Of a DNA stretch of 10,225 nt, positions 1 to 7,034 are shown piece after piece; the first letter of the stretch is position 1; every line of letters begins with the position of its first letter. The stretch comes from an uncultured bacterium (GTDB lineage Bacteria > Methylomirabilota > Methylomirabilia > Rokubacteriales > CSP1-6), in assembly GCA_946479205.1 (NCBI GenBank), contig CAMLFJ010000067.1:1-10225 (forward strand). The letters are read 5' to 3'. The notes under the pieces were generated by a model. The model worked only from the letters and a program-made list of their open reading frames with translations, searched no databases and was not told the origin of the DNA. Both the position numbers and the translations under genes were made by a program.

Positions 1-430
1 TGGTGAGCGCGGGCAGCAGGACCCACGCCACCTCGATCACGACCGGCCGCCCGACCGCCGCATCGGCGAGCCGGCGGATGGGCAGTGTGTTGGTGAAGGG
101 CGAGGGGTAGATGTCGATGTCCACGCAGCCGTCGAGGGGCAGCGAGGCGCCGGTCACCGCGTCGGTCCAGCCGCCGCGCCCGTCCGCCCGGACCTCTATC
201 ACCCGCGCGGGCATCGCCCGCGCCGGCTCCTCGAGTACCTCGATACGCGCCCGTCGCAGTACCCAGCCTGTGTCGCAGTCCACCAGGTAGCGGGCGCGGT
301 ACGGGCGCCCGTCGTCGTCCACCGCGATGATCAAGCTGTCCGCGCGCACGCCGGCCGGCTCCGCGGAGAGCGCCAGGTGCTCGAACCCGCGGCCGTCCCA
401 GGCAGCCCAGAGCACATCGGTCGTGGCCAT
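1..430 (-). CDS. Putative glycolipid-binding protein (DUF1089 / PF06475 family), C-terminus off the window
   Basis: Reading the minus strand from the ATG at 430-428 gives 143 uninterrupted codons to the left edge, so the 3' part is missing. The best family markers are GCVDIDI (residues 101-107) and PFTNTLPIRR (111-120). Both match the conserved core of the PF06475 putative glycolipid-binding family (Pseudomonas PA1994-like). Family members are about 180-200 residues, so some 40-55 residues should lie outside. No signal peptide or membrane segment is visible, which fits a soluble protein. The biochemical role of the family is poorly established, and the name comes from a structural resemblance. 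The gene is divergent from the Ada-AlkA gene across about 110 bases. No strong Shine-Dalgarno is visible, so the start is chosen because the protein begins in typical family fashion (MATTDVLWAAWDG). Confidence 0.75.
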   Translation of the reverse strand, partial: MATTDVLWAAWDGRGFEHLALSAEPAGVRADSLIIAVDDDGRPYRARYLVDCDTGWVLRRARIEVLEEPARAMPARVIEVRADGRGGWTDAVTGASLPLDGCVDIDIYPSPFTNTLPIRRLADAAVGRPVVIEVAWVLLPALT

Positions 431-542
431 GGCAAGATCATCCCAGACCGACCCGGGGCCTGCTGGCGGGATCCGGACCCGGTCACCGATGACGTCCGAA
501 ACCCGCGAGACCGGGGGACCCCGCGTGCGTGACGATGAGGCC
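431..542. promoter_or_regulatory. Divergent intergenic region, presumed promoters for both flanking genes
   Basis: These 112 bases separate two divergently transcribed genes, so promoters for both probably lie here. No convincing -35/-10 pair can be read on either strand. The only symmetric element is a short inverted repeat GTCA-N4-TGAC at 482-493, too small to call an operator alone. The Ada-AlkA protein downstream has the AraC-type helix-turn-helix used by Ada proteins to activate their own promoters, so an Ada-responsive site here is possible. That is inference. Confidence 0.3.
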
Positions 543-2201
543 ATGGACCTGGACGCCGACGCCTCCTACCGCGCCATCGCCACGCGCGACGCCCGTTTCG
601 ACGGGCGGCTGTTCATCGCGGTGAAGTCCACCGGCATCTACTGCCGGCCGATCTGCCCGGCGCGGACCCCGAAGCGCGAGAACCTCGCCTTCTACCCGTC
701 GGCCGCCGCGGCCCAGGAGGCGGGGTATCGCCCGTGCCTGCGCTGCCGCCCCGAGAGCGCGCCCGACCTGGGGGTCTGGCGCGGCACGTCGAACACGGTG
801 TCGCGCGCGGTGGCGCTGATCGAGAAGGGCGGGCTCGACGGCGCCGACGTGGAGGCGCTCGCCGAGCGGCTCGGGGTGGGCGAGCGGCAGCTCCGGCGGC
901 TCTTCCAGCGGCACCTCGGGGCCTCGCCGATCGCGGTGGCCCAGACCCGGCGCGTGCTCCTGGCCAAGCACCTGATCCACGACACGCGACTGCCGATGGG
1001 CGAGGTCGCGCTGGCCGCGGGCTTTGGCAGCGTCCGTCGCTTCAACGAGACCTTCCAGCAGCTCTTCGGCCGGCCACCCAGCACGCTGCGTCGGGGCGGC
1101 GCGCCGGTCTCGGCGGGGCCGAGCGGCGAGGTGACCATTCGACTCCCGTATCGACCGCCCTACGACTGGCCGGCGATGCTCGCCTTCCTGCGGGCGCGCG
1201 CGATCCGCGGCGTCGAGGTCGTATCCGGCGACGGCTACGCGCGCACGATCGCGATCGGCGGCGCACACGGCGCGGTGGCGGTGCGGCCCGGCGAGGGGCA
1301 CGCCCTGCGCGCGGTCATCCAGTTCCCGCAGCTCTCGGCGCTGCCCGCGATCGTCGCGCGCCTCCGCCGCGTGTTCGATCTCGCCGCGGACCCGGAAGTG
1401 ATCGGTGCCCATCTCTCCGAGGATCCCGCGCTGGCCCCGCTCGTGGCGGCGCGCCCGGGCCTGCGCGTGGCGGGCGCGTGGGACGGCTTCGAGCTGGGCG
1501 TGCGCGCGCTGCTCGGGCAGCAGATCACGGTGACCGCGGCGATCGGGTACGCGGGCAAGCTGGTCGCGGCCTACGGCAAGCCGCTCGCCGGCGCGATCAT
1601 GGCCGACGGGCTGACCCATGTGTTCCCCGACCCCGAGCGGGTGGCCGGGGCCGATCTCTCGACGCTCGGGCTGACCCGCGCCCGCGCCGCCGCCCTGGGC
1701 TCCCTCGCGCGAGCCGTCGTCGCCGACCCCGAGATCTTCGGGCCGCGGCGCAGCCTCGAGGAGGCGATCCGGACCCTGAAGGCGCTCGACGGCGTCGGCG
1801 AGTGGACCGCGCAGTACATCGCGATGCGGGAGATGCGGGAGCCCGACGCGTTCCCCGCCGCGGACATCGGGCTGATGCGCGCAATGGCCGACCGGAAGGG
1901 GCGCCGGCCCACTCCCGGCGCGCTGCTCGCCCGCGCCGAGCGCTGGCGCCCCTGGCGCGCCTACGCCGCGCAGCACCTATGGGCGTCCCAGGGGATGAGC
2001 TATGATCGCGGGGAGGCGCCCCGTGACGATCGATCTCCTGTACGGCCGCTCCACCCTGCCCGTCCGCCCGCCCGCGGGCTGCGTGCCGACGGTGATCGAG
2101 AAGCGCGCGATGCCGGCGCTGGCCGAGCCGCGCGCGGCGGTCGAGCGCGCCCTGGCCGAGCCCGTCGGCGGGCCGGCGCTGCGCGAGGCCGCGGGCGGTA
2201 A
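543..2201 (+). CDS. Ada-AlkA fusion: methylphosphotriester sensor / AraC-type regulator fused to 3-methyladenine DNA glycosylase
   Basis: This cytosolic DNA alkylation repair protein has three parts. Residues 1-75 form the Ada zinc domain with Cys34, Cys38, Cys65 and Cys68, the same spacing as E. coli Ada C38/C42/C69/C72, the first being the methyl acceptor. Residues 85-183 form an AraC-type double helix-turn-helix. Residues about 196-482 form an AlkA glycosylase with the N-terminal AlkA fold, a helix-hairpin-helix (LDGVGEWTAQY, Gly417-Gly419) and the catalytic aspartate Asp441 in FPAADIGL. AlkA excises alkylated bases such as 3-methyladenine. The Ogt-type methyltransferase domain of E. coli Ada is absent, as in AdaA-AlkA fusions of actinobacteria. 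The start at ATG 543 gives the usual MDLDADASYRAI beginning; GTG 525, with GGGGGA upstream, is an alternative. Oddly, no stop follows the natural end (HLWAS, residue 482). The frame runs on as a 70-residue Arg/Pro/Ala tail overlapping larA, probably an indel or lost stop. Confidence 0.88.
   Translation: MDLDADASYRAIATRDARFDGRLFIAVKSTGIYCRPICPARTPKRENLAFYPSAAAAQEAGYRPCLRCRPESAPDLGVWRGTSNTVSRAVALIEKGGLDGADVEALAERLGVGERQLRRLFQRHLGASPIAVAQTRRVLLAKHLIHDTRLPMGEVALAAGFGSVRRFNETFQQLFGRPPSTLRRGGAPVSAGPSGEVTIRLPYRPPYDWPAMLAFLRARAIRGVEVVSGDGYARTIAIGGAHGAVAVRPGEGHALRAVIQFPQLSALPAIVARLRRVFDLAADPEVIGAHLSEDPALAPLVAARPGLRVAGAWDGFELGVRALLGQQITVTAAIGYAGKLVAAYGKPLAGAIMADGLTHVFPDPERVAGADLSTLGLTRARAAALGSLARAVVADPEIFGPRRSLEEAIRTLKALDGVGEWTAQYIAMREMREPDAFPAADIGLMRAMADRKGRRPTPGALLARAERWRPWRAYAAQHLWASQGMSYDRGEAPRDDRSPVRPLHPARPPARGLRADGDREARDAGAGRAARGGRARPGRARRRAGAARGRGR
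2010..2016 (+). promoter_or_regulatory. Shine-Dalgarno (GGGGAGG) selecting the GTG start of larA
   Basis: GGGGAGG lies six bases before GTG 2023. It is a better ribosome-binding match than the AGGGG at 1990-1994 that precedes the other in-frame start, ATG 2002. Counting from GTG 2023 also puts the conserved LarA residues at the same numbers as in the Lactiplantibacillus plantarum enzyme (His174, Lys184, His200), which supports this start. Confidence 0.55.
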
Positions 2202-3309
2202 GCGCACCGCCTGCATCCTCATCTGCGACATCACGCGGCCGGTCCCGAACGGCCTCTTCCTCGGGCCGCTGATCCGCGCCCTGCTCGACGCGGGCATGCC
2301 GCGCGCGGGCATCACGGTCCTGGTCGCCACGGGGCTCCATCGCCCGAACGAGGGCTCCGAGCTGGCCGAGCTGGTCGGCGATCCGTGGGTGCTCGAGACG
2401 GTGACGGTGGCCAACCACGACGCGCGGGCGGACGAGGACCACGTGCTGCTCGGCCGGACCCCGGGGCGCGGCACGGTGGTGCGCCTCGACCGCCGCCTGG
2501 TCGAGGCCGATCTCAAGATCACCACCGGCCTGGTGGAGCCGCACTTCATGGCCGGATGGTCGGGCGGGCGCAAGGTCATCGCCCCCGGCGTGGCCCACGC
2601 GGAGACCATCACCACCTTCCACAACGCGGCCTTCATGGCGCACCCGCGCGCGGCCAACTGCGTGCTGGACGGGAACCCGCTCCACGAGGAGCAGCTCGCC
2701 ATCGTCTCCATGCTGGGCGGCGCGCTCGCGCTCAACACCGTGATCGACGACCGGCGGCGGCCGGCCTTCGTCAACTTCGGTGAGATCGTCCAGAGCCATC
2801 TCCGGGCGGTGGACTTCGCGGCCGCCTACGCGCGGGTGCCGGTCGGCCGGCGGTTCCAGACCGTGGTCACCAGCGCGGCCGGCTATCCGCTCGACAGCAC
2901 CTACTACCAGACCGTGAAGGGCATGGTGGGCCCGCTCGACATCCTGGAGCCGGGCGGCGATCTGATCGTCGCCTCCGCGTGCGCGGAGGGCATGGGATCG
3001 AAGCACTATGTAGAAGCGCAGCGGCGCCTCGTGGACCTGGGCGCCGACGGGTTCGCGTCGAGCATCGCGGGCAAGCCGCACGCCGACATCGACGAGTGGC
3101 AGACCCAGATGCAGCTCAAGCCCATGCGGGTCGGCCGCGTGCGGCTCTACACGGACGGTCTGGACACGCACGACGCGGCGCTGACCGGCGTGGAGCGCGT
3201 CACCGATCTCACCTCCGCCATCGCCGAGAGCATGGCGCGTCATCGGGATCCCCGGGTGGCGTTCGTCCCCGAAGGGCCCTACGTGGTCCCGGTCCAGGAG
3301 CGGGCATGA
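2023..3309 (+). CDS. larA: LarA-family nickel-dependent 2-hydroxyacid racemase/epimerase (DUF2088)
   Basis: LarA enzymes invert the alpha-carbon of 2-hydroxyacids using a nickel-pincer nucleotide (NPN) attached to a lysine. At 428 residues this matches the family length (about 425). Visible signature residues are DITRP (69-73), the catalytic histidines His106 (GLHRP) and His174 (EPHFMAGWSGG), Lys184, which would carry the cofactor (GGRKV), His200, a nickel ligand (TTFHN), and Gln296/Lys299 in YYQTVKG. These correspond to L. plantarum H108, H174, K184, H200, Q295 and K298, so the protein looks fully active. The start is GTG 2023, with ATG 2002 seven codons upstream as the alternative. The gene follows Ada-AlkA directly, and its TGA overlaps the BVMO start (ATGA, 3306-3309), so the two are probably translationally coupled. 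The cofactor genes larB, larC and larE are not in the window. Known homologues act on lactate, malate, other short 2-hydroxyacids and sugar acids, so the substrate is open; family assignment is strong. Confidence 0.88.
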   Translation: MTIDLLYGRSTLPVRPPAGCVPTVIEKRAMPALAEPRAAVERALAEPVGGPALREAAGGKRTACILICDITRPVPNGLFLGPLIRALLDAGMPRAGITVLVATGLHRPNEGSELAELVGDPWVLETVTVANHDARADEDHVLLGRTPGRGTVVRLDRRLVEADLKITTGLVEPHFMAGWSGGRKVIAPGVAHAETITTFHNAAFMAHPRAANCVLDGNPLHEEQLAIVSMLGGALALNTVIDDRRRPAFVNFGEIVQSHLRAVDFAAAYARVPVGRRFQTVVTSAAGYPLDSTYYQTVKGMVGPLDILEPGGDLIVASACAEGMGSKHYVEAQRRLVDLGADGFASSIAGKPHADIDEWQTQMQLKPMRVGRVRLYTDGLDTHDAALTGVERVTDLTSAIAESMARHRDPRVAFVPEGPYVVPVQERA

Positions 3310-4895
3310 ACTTCGACGCGGTCGTGGTGGGCGCGGGCTTCGCGGGCATGTACATGCTGCACCGGCTGCGCGGGCTCGGGCTCACCGCGCGGGTCTACGA
3401 GGCGGGCAAGGGGGTCGGCGGCACCTGGTACTGGAACCGGTACCCGGGCGCGCGCTGCGACGTCGAGTCCATGGACTACTCGTACTCGTTCTCCGACGAG
3501 CTGCAGCAGGAGTGGCGGTGGTCCGAGCGCTACTCGGCCCAGCCGGAGATCTTGAAGTACGCGAACCACGTGGCCGACCGCTTCGATCTCCGCAAGGACA
3601 TCCAGTTCGAGACCCGCGTGACGGGAGCGGTGTTCGACGAGGCGGCCGGACGCTGGGCGATCGAGACGGACCGGGGCGACCGGGTGACCGCGCGCTTCTG
3701 CGTCATGGCCACCGGCTGCCTCTCGGACGCTCAGATCCCGCCGTTCAAGGGCATCGAGGCGTTCGAGGGCAAGTGGTACCACACCGGCAAGTGGCCCCAC
3801 GAGGGCGTGGACTTCACCGGCCGCCGGGTCGGGGTCATCGGCACCGGCTCCTCCGCCATCCAGTCCATCCCGATCATCGCGAAGCAGGCGAGCCACCTCT
3901 ACGTCTTCCAGCGCACGCCCAACTTCAGCATGCCGGCTCAGAACGCGCCGCTCGACCCGGAGTACGAGCGCCGGGTGAAGGAAACCTACGCCGACTTCCG
4001 GCGCCAGGCCCGGGAGTCGCGCGTCGGCTTCGTGACGGAGCGGAGCGGCGACTCCGCCCTCGCCGTGCCCGCCGAGGAGCGGGAGCGCGAGTACGAGAAG
4101 CGCTGGAGCCGGGGCGGCCTCGGCTTCTCGGCCGCCTACACCGACCTGCTGATCAGCAAGGAGGCCAACGACACCGCGGCCCGCTTCTTCCGCGAGAAGA
4201 TCCGGGCGATCGTGCGCGACCCGGCGGTGGCCGACCTGCTGTGCCCGCAGAGCTACCCGCTGGGTACCAAGCGGCTCTGCGTGGACACCGACTACTACGC
4301 CACGTTCAACCGCGACAACGTGACGCTGGTCGACGTCAAGAAGGACCCGATCGAGGCGATCACGCCCAGGGGCGTGCGCGTGGCCGGCGCGGAATACGCG
4401 GTGGACGACCTCGTCTTCGCCACCGGCTTCGACGCGATGACCGGCGCCCTGCTCAACATCGACATCCGCGGCCGCGGCGGCCGGAAGCTCGCCGCGGAGT
4501 GGGCCGGCGGTCCGCGCACCTATCTCGGGCTCACCGTCGAGGGCTTCCCGAACCTCTTCATGATCACCGGCCCCGGCAGCCCCTCGGTGCTGAGCAACAT
4601 GATCGTGTCCATCGAGCAGCACGTGGACTGGATCGCCGACTGCGTCACCCACCTGCGCGAGCGCGGCCTCTCGACCATCGAGGCTACCGCGGCGGCCCAG
4701 GAGGCGTGGGTCCAGCACGTCAACGAGGTGGGCCACATGACGCTCTACCCGCTCGCCCCCTCCTGGTACATGGGCGCGAACATCCCGGGCAAGCCGCGCG
4801 TGTTCATGCCCTACATCGGCGGGGTGGGCGTCTACCGCCAGAAGTGCGACGAGGTCGCCGCGAAGGGCTACGAGGGCTTCGCGCTCCGCGCGTGA
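3306..4895 (+). CDS. Type I Baeyer-Villiger monooxygenase (cyclohexanone/phenylacetone monooxygenase-like flavoprotein)
   Basis: This FAD- and NADPH-dependent enzyme would insert an oxygen atom next to a carbonyl, turning ketones into esters or lactones. The 529 residues are close to cyclohexanone monooxygenase (about 540). Seen in order: FAD Rossmann motif GAGFAG (9-14); GGTWYWNRYPGARCD ending at Asp52 (equivalent of PAMO Asp66); the diagnostic BVMO fingerprint F-x-G-x3-H-x3-W-P at Phe153-Pro164; NADPH Rossmann motif GTGSSA (179-184); and the active-site arginine Arg323 in GTKRL (equivalent of PAMO Arg337). The C-terminal block SWYMGANIPGKPR is also typical. The start at ATG 3306 overlaps the larA stop by four bases and is preceded by AGGAG at 3296-3300. 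An in-frame extension upstream to 2979 only shadows larA. No signal peptide is visible, so it is cytosolic. The exact ketone cannot be read from sequence, but the class call is very firm. Confidence 0.93.
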   Translation: MNFDAVVVGAGFAGMYMLHRLRGLGLTARVYEAGKGVGGTWYWNRYPGARCDVESMDYSYSFSDELQQEWRWSERYSAQPEILKYANHVADRFDLRKDIQFETRVTGAVFDEAAGRWAIETDRGDRVTARFCVMATGCLSDAQIPPFKGIEAFEGKWYHTGKWPHEGVDFTGRRVGVIGTGSSAIQSIPIIAKQASHLYVFQRTPNFSMPAQNAPLDPEYERRVKETYADFRRQARESRVGFVTERSGDSALAVPAEEREREYEKRWSRGGLGFSAAYTDLLISKEANDTAARFFREKIRAIVRDPAVADLLCPQSYPLGTKRLCVDTDYYATFNRDNVTLVDVKKDPIEAITPRGVRVAGAEYAVDDLVFATGFDAMTGALLNIDIRGRGGRKLAAEWAGGPRTYLGLTVEGFPNLFMITGPGSPSVLSNMIVSIEQHVDWIADCVTHLRERGLSTIEATAAAQEAWVQHVNEVGHMTLYPLAPSWYMGANIPGKPRVFMPYIGGVGVYRQKCDEVAAKGYEGFALRA

Positions 4896-4906
4896 GGCGC
4901 GGGCGC
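4881..4906. terminator. GC-rich hairpin on the convergent stop codons, possible bidirectional terminator
   Basis: GCGC (4881-4884), a bulged T, then CCGCGC (4886-4891) pairs with GCGCGG (4897-4902) and GCGC (4903-4906). The result is a ten-base-pair stem with a five-base GTGAG loop. The BVMO stop TGA (4893-4895) lies in the loop, and the MFS stop (4908-4906) begins at the stem foot. Being nearly symmetric it would form in both transcripts. There is no U-tract, so it is not a canonical intrinsic terminator. In GC-rich DNA such stems also arise by chance. Confidence 0.4.
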
Positions 4907-6162
4907 TAGCTCGAGGCGGACGCGGTCGCGGCGCGCCAGATGCGGCGCGCGTCCTTGTCGATGTTGAGCGCGACGACCGCGGCGACCGCCAGGAGCCCGC
5001 AGGCCATCACGAAGGCCGCGCCGTAGCCGCCGGTCGTCTCGAACAGCGCCCCGGCCAGCCAGGATCCCAGCGCGGAGCCGGTCTGGTGCACCAGGAAGAT
5101 CAGCCCGAAGATCGAGCTGACCGAGAAGCGGCCGTAGATGTCGGCGGTGAGCGCGGAGGTCATGGAGCCGGTGCCGGCCAGGGTGATGCCGCCCATGACC
5201 GCGACCAGCATGAGCGCGGTGGGGTTGTCGCGGATGAGGAAGAGCCCGGTGAAGATGGCGATGCGGCCCGCGTAGATCCCGGCGAGCACCGGACGGCGCC
5301 CGAAGCGATCGGAGAGCGCGCCCAGCATGATCGTGAACACGATGCTCGAGCCCCCGAGCACGCCGAGGGCCCACGAGGCGACCATCGGGGTGTAGCCGTG
5401 GTCGGTGAGCATCGGGATCCCGTGCGCGGAGAGCAGGCTCATCGAGAAGCCGCAGGTGAAGAAGGACCCCGCGAGCTGCCAGAAGGCCAGCGTCCGGAGC
5501 GCCTCGCCCGCGCTGACGCGCTCGACCGACGCGGCGGGCGCGCCGGGCAGGCGCGGCTCGCCGTCGGCGGTGAGCCCGATCGACTCCGGGGAGTCGCGCA
5601 GCACCCAGATGCAGAGCGGCAGCGAGATCGCCAGGATCAGGCCCGCGATGACCACGTACGTCGTGCGCCAGCCGGTGGTGAGCACCATCCACGTCACCGC
5701 GGGCACCAGCAGGCTCATCCCGGTCATCGAGGCGCTGCCGAGCACCGAGAGCGCGGTGCCGCGGCGCCGGCTGAACCAGCGCGCGACGATGCCGGAAGCG
5801 ATGACCGGCCCGGTCCCGGCGAGCCCGAGGGGCACCAGCACCCCGTAGACCGCGGCGAACTCCCAGACGTTGCGCACCATCGCGGTCAGGATCAGCGCGG
5901 CCACCAGCAAGAGCGTGCCCGCCGAGGCGACGACCCGCACGCTGAACCGGTCGAGCGCCATGCCGGCGAGCGGCATGAAGACCCCGTAGAGGAACAGGCT
6001 CAGGGCGATCACCGCCGAGAAGCTCGCGCGGTCCAGGCCGAGATCGGCCACGATCGGCTTGAGGAAGGGCCCGACCGCGTGGCGGACGCCGGTCGACATG
6101 AAGGTCGTGACCGAGAACGCCCCCACGACCCACCAGCCGTAGAAGACCTTCTGGTCGCGCAT
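4906..6162 (-). CDS. MFS transporter (monocarboxylate/oxalate-formate-antiporter-like)
   Basis: A 418-residue inner-membrane carrier with about twelve hydrophobic helices (roughly 10-26, 46-66, 76-96, 100-123, 138-160, 167-188, 228-250, 262-283, 292-310, 315-338, 349-374, 380-400). The cytoplasmic loop between helices 6 and 7 is at 189-227. Two MFS motif A copies are present, G67-x3-DR-x3-R76 after helix 2 and GALSDRFGRR (281-290) after helix 8. The N-terminal FYGWWVV and the post-helix-6 RDSPESIGL are typical of MFS carriers in the monocarboxylate/OFA-like group, which often move organic acids. The start at ATG 6162 is chosen for the GAGG ribosome site just upstream; an in-frame ATG at 6183 has none. 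It is the last gene of the minus-strand run, 29 bases after the SDR, and may import the substrate of those enzymes. Its stop lies eleven bases from the convergent BVMO stop. The substrate cannot be deduced. Confidence 0.9.
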   Translation of the reverse strand: MRDQKVFYGWWVVGAFSVTTFMSTGVRHAVGPFLKPIVADLGLDRASFSAVIALSLFLYGVFMPLAGMALDRFSVRVVASAGTLLLVAALILTAMVRNVWEFAAVYGVLVPLGLAGTGPVIASGIVARWFSRRRGTALSVLGSASMTGMSLLVPAVTWMVLTTGWRTTYVVIAGLILAISLPLCIWVLRDSPESIGLTADGEPRLPGAPAASVERVSAGEALRTLAFWQLAGSFFTCGFSMSLLSAHGIPMLTDHGYTPMVASWALGVLGGSSIVFTIMLGALSDRFGRRPVLAGIYAGRIAIFTGLFLIRDNPTALMLVAVMGGITLAGTGSMTSALTADIYGRFSVSSIFGLIFLVHQTGSALGSWLAGALFETTGGYGAAFVMACGLLAVAAVVALNIDKDARRIWRAATASASS

Positions 6163-6166
6163 GCTG

Positions 6167-6170
6167 CCTC
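6167..6170 (-). promoter_or_regulatory. Ribosome-binding GAGG deciding the MFS start
   Basis: On the minus strand GAGG stands four bases before ATG 6162. The earlier in-frame ATG at 6183 lacks any purine-rich site and would add seven unusual residues before the family-typical start. This favours the shorter protein. Confidence 0.45.
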
Positions 6171-6191
6171 GACTATATCCCATCCCGGGAA

Positions 6192-7034
6192 TCAGAAGCT
6201 CGGCTTCGTCGAGAACGGCGTGAGCTGCAGCTCGTGGGTCCAGCAGGATCGGTCCTGGGTGTGGAGGTAGTAGAAGGCCTCCGCGATCTTGATGGGATTC
6301 ATGACGATCTCCGGCTGCTTCTGGGCCCGCGGCAGGGCCCGGGTGCCCGGCGAGTCGATCAGGCCGTCGATCACCACGTTGGCCACGTGCACGCCGTGCT
6401 CGGAGTACTCCTCCGTCAGCACCTGCGCCAGCGTGCGCATCATGACCCGCGGGTAGTAGAGCGATTGTCCGGTCAGGCGCTTGCGGCCTCGCAAGGACGA
6501 GGAATTGTTCGAGATGAGGAACGAACCGGCGCCGCGCTTGCGCATGGCGGGCAGCACCTCCTTGGCGACGAGGAACGGCCCGCGGACCGCGACGTGCTGC
6601 GCGGTCTCGAGGATCTCGAGCGGGACGTGCTCCAGCAGCTCCTTGTCGGGCGGCAGGTCACGGCCCTCGAGGTAGCCCGCGTTGTAGACCAGGACCTCCG
6701 GATCACCCGCTTTCTCGCGGATGGTCGCGAAGGCCTTCGAGATGGAGGCGTCGGACGCCAGGTCCAGCTCGACGATCGTGCTCGCCCCGCCCTGCCCGCG
6801 GATCGCCTCGTCGAGCGCGGTCGCGTTGGCGGTCTTCCGCGTCGTGAGCACGACGAAGAAGCCCTCCTTGGCGAACTTCTGGGCGATGGCGCCACCGACG
6901 CCCCACCGTACCCCGACGGGCAGATCGCGGTCGTCGAGGGCCTTGCCGTGGGCGAGCTTGGTGTTGCGGCCATCGGCCTGCCACTTGGAGGTCGCGCCCA
7001 CCACGACGGCGACCGGCTGACGATTCGGGCTCAT
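6192..7034 (-). CDS. Divergent short-chain dehydrogenase/reductase (SDR), insertion in nucleotide loop, no YxxxK lysine
   Basis: A 280-residue Rossmann-fold protein of the SDR superfamily, whose members mostly use NAD(P) to interconvert alcohols and ketones. Visible marks are a beta-strand VAVVVGAT (8-15), the NAG motif at 118-120, an ISNNSSS strand/Ser region (175-180), and the C-terminal WTHELQL (265-271) seen in an SDR subgroup. Two oddities stand out. The glycine-rich loop is split: GATS is followed by about 25 extra residues before GVRWGVGG (41-48) completes it. The catalytic YxxxK is missing: the expected place reads SLYYPRVMMR (191-200), with Arg196 but no Lys. The start at ATG 7034 is set by a perfect AGGAGG seven bases upstream and by its four-base overlap with the hydrolase stop; upstream extension to 7235 is a shadow. 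It probably acts in the same catabolic operon, but activity as a normal dehydrogenase is uncertain. Confidence 0.85.
   Translation of the reverse strand: MSPNRQPVAVVVGATSKWQADGRNTKLAHGKALDDRDLPVGVRWGVGGAIAQKFAKEGFFVVLTTRKTANATALDEAIRGQGGASTIVELDLASDASISKAFATIREKAGDPEVLVYNAGYLEGRDLPPDKELLEHVPLEILETAQHVAVRGPFLVAKEVLPAMRKRGAGSFLISNNSSSLRGRKRLTGQSLYYPRVMMRTLAQVLTEEYSEHGVHVANVVIDGLIDSPGTRALPRAQKQPEIVMNPIKIAEAFYYLHTQDRSCWTHELQLTPFSTKPSF

Noticed and set aside
482..493. GTCA-N4-TGAC as a regulator operator
   Set aside because: Arms of only four bases, single copy, and no match to a known operator I can name.
483..1976. 497-codon open frame on the minus strand opposite the Ada-AlkA gene
   Set aside because: No recognisable domain, Arg/Gly/Ala-rich shadow composition. 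The opposite strand carries a complete domain-bearing protein with catalytic residues. Long antisense frames are expected at this GC content.
1597..3243. 548-codon minus-strand frame opposite AlkA and larA
   Set aside because: It spans parts of two well-supported genes, and its translation is His/Arg/Asp-rich shadow sequence without motifs.
2979..3305. Upstream in-frame extension of the BVMO
   Set aside because: Overlaps larA coding in another frame and lacks BVMO-like sequence. The ATGA overlap and AGGAG support ATG 3306.
3279..4736. 485-codon minus-strand frame opposite the BVMO
   Set aside because: Shadow of a gene with full BVMO fingerprint; no family-like motifs of its own.
6172..6177. 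TATAGT on the minus strand, resembling a -10 box before the MFS gene
   Set aside because: It lies only about ten bases before the start and partly precedes the ribosome site, leaving no room for a leader; no -35 partner was seen.
6183..6207. Palindrome TCCCGGGA and a GAAGC/GCTTC mini-stem between SDR and MFS
   Set aside because: Stems of four to five base pairs without a U-tract are common by chance in GC-rich DNA; not enough for an attenuator or operator call.
5086..6270. 394-codon plus-strand frame opposite the MFS gene
   Set aside because: Extremely hydrophilic Arg/Glu/His repeats, the mirror of membrane helices; no domain.
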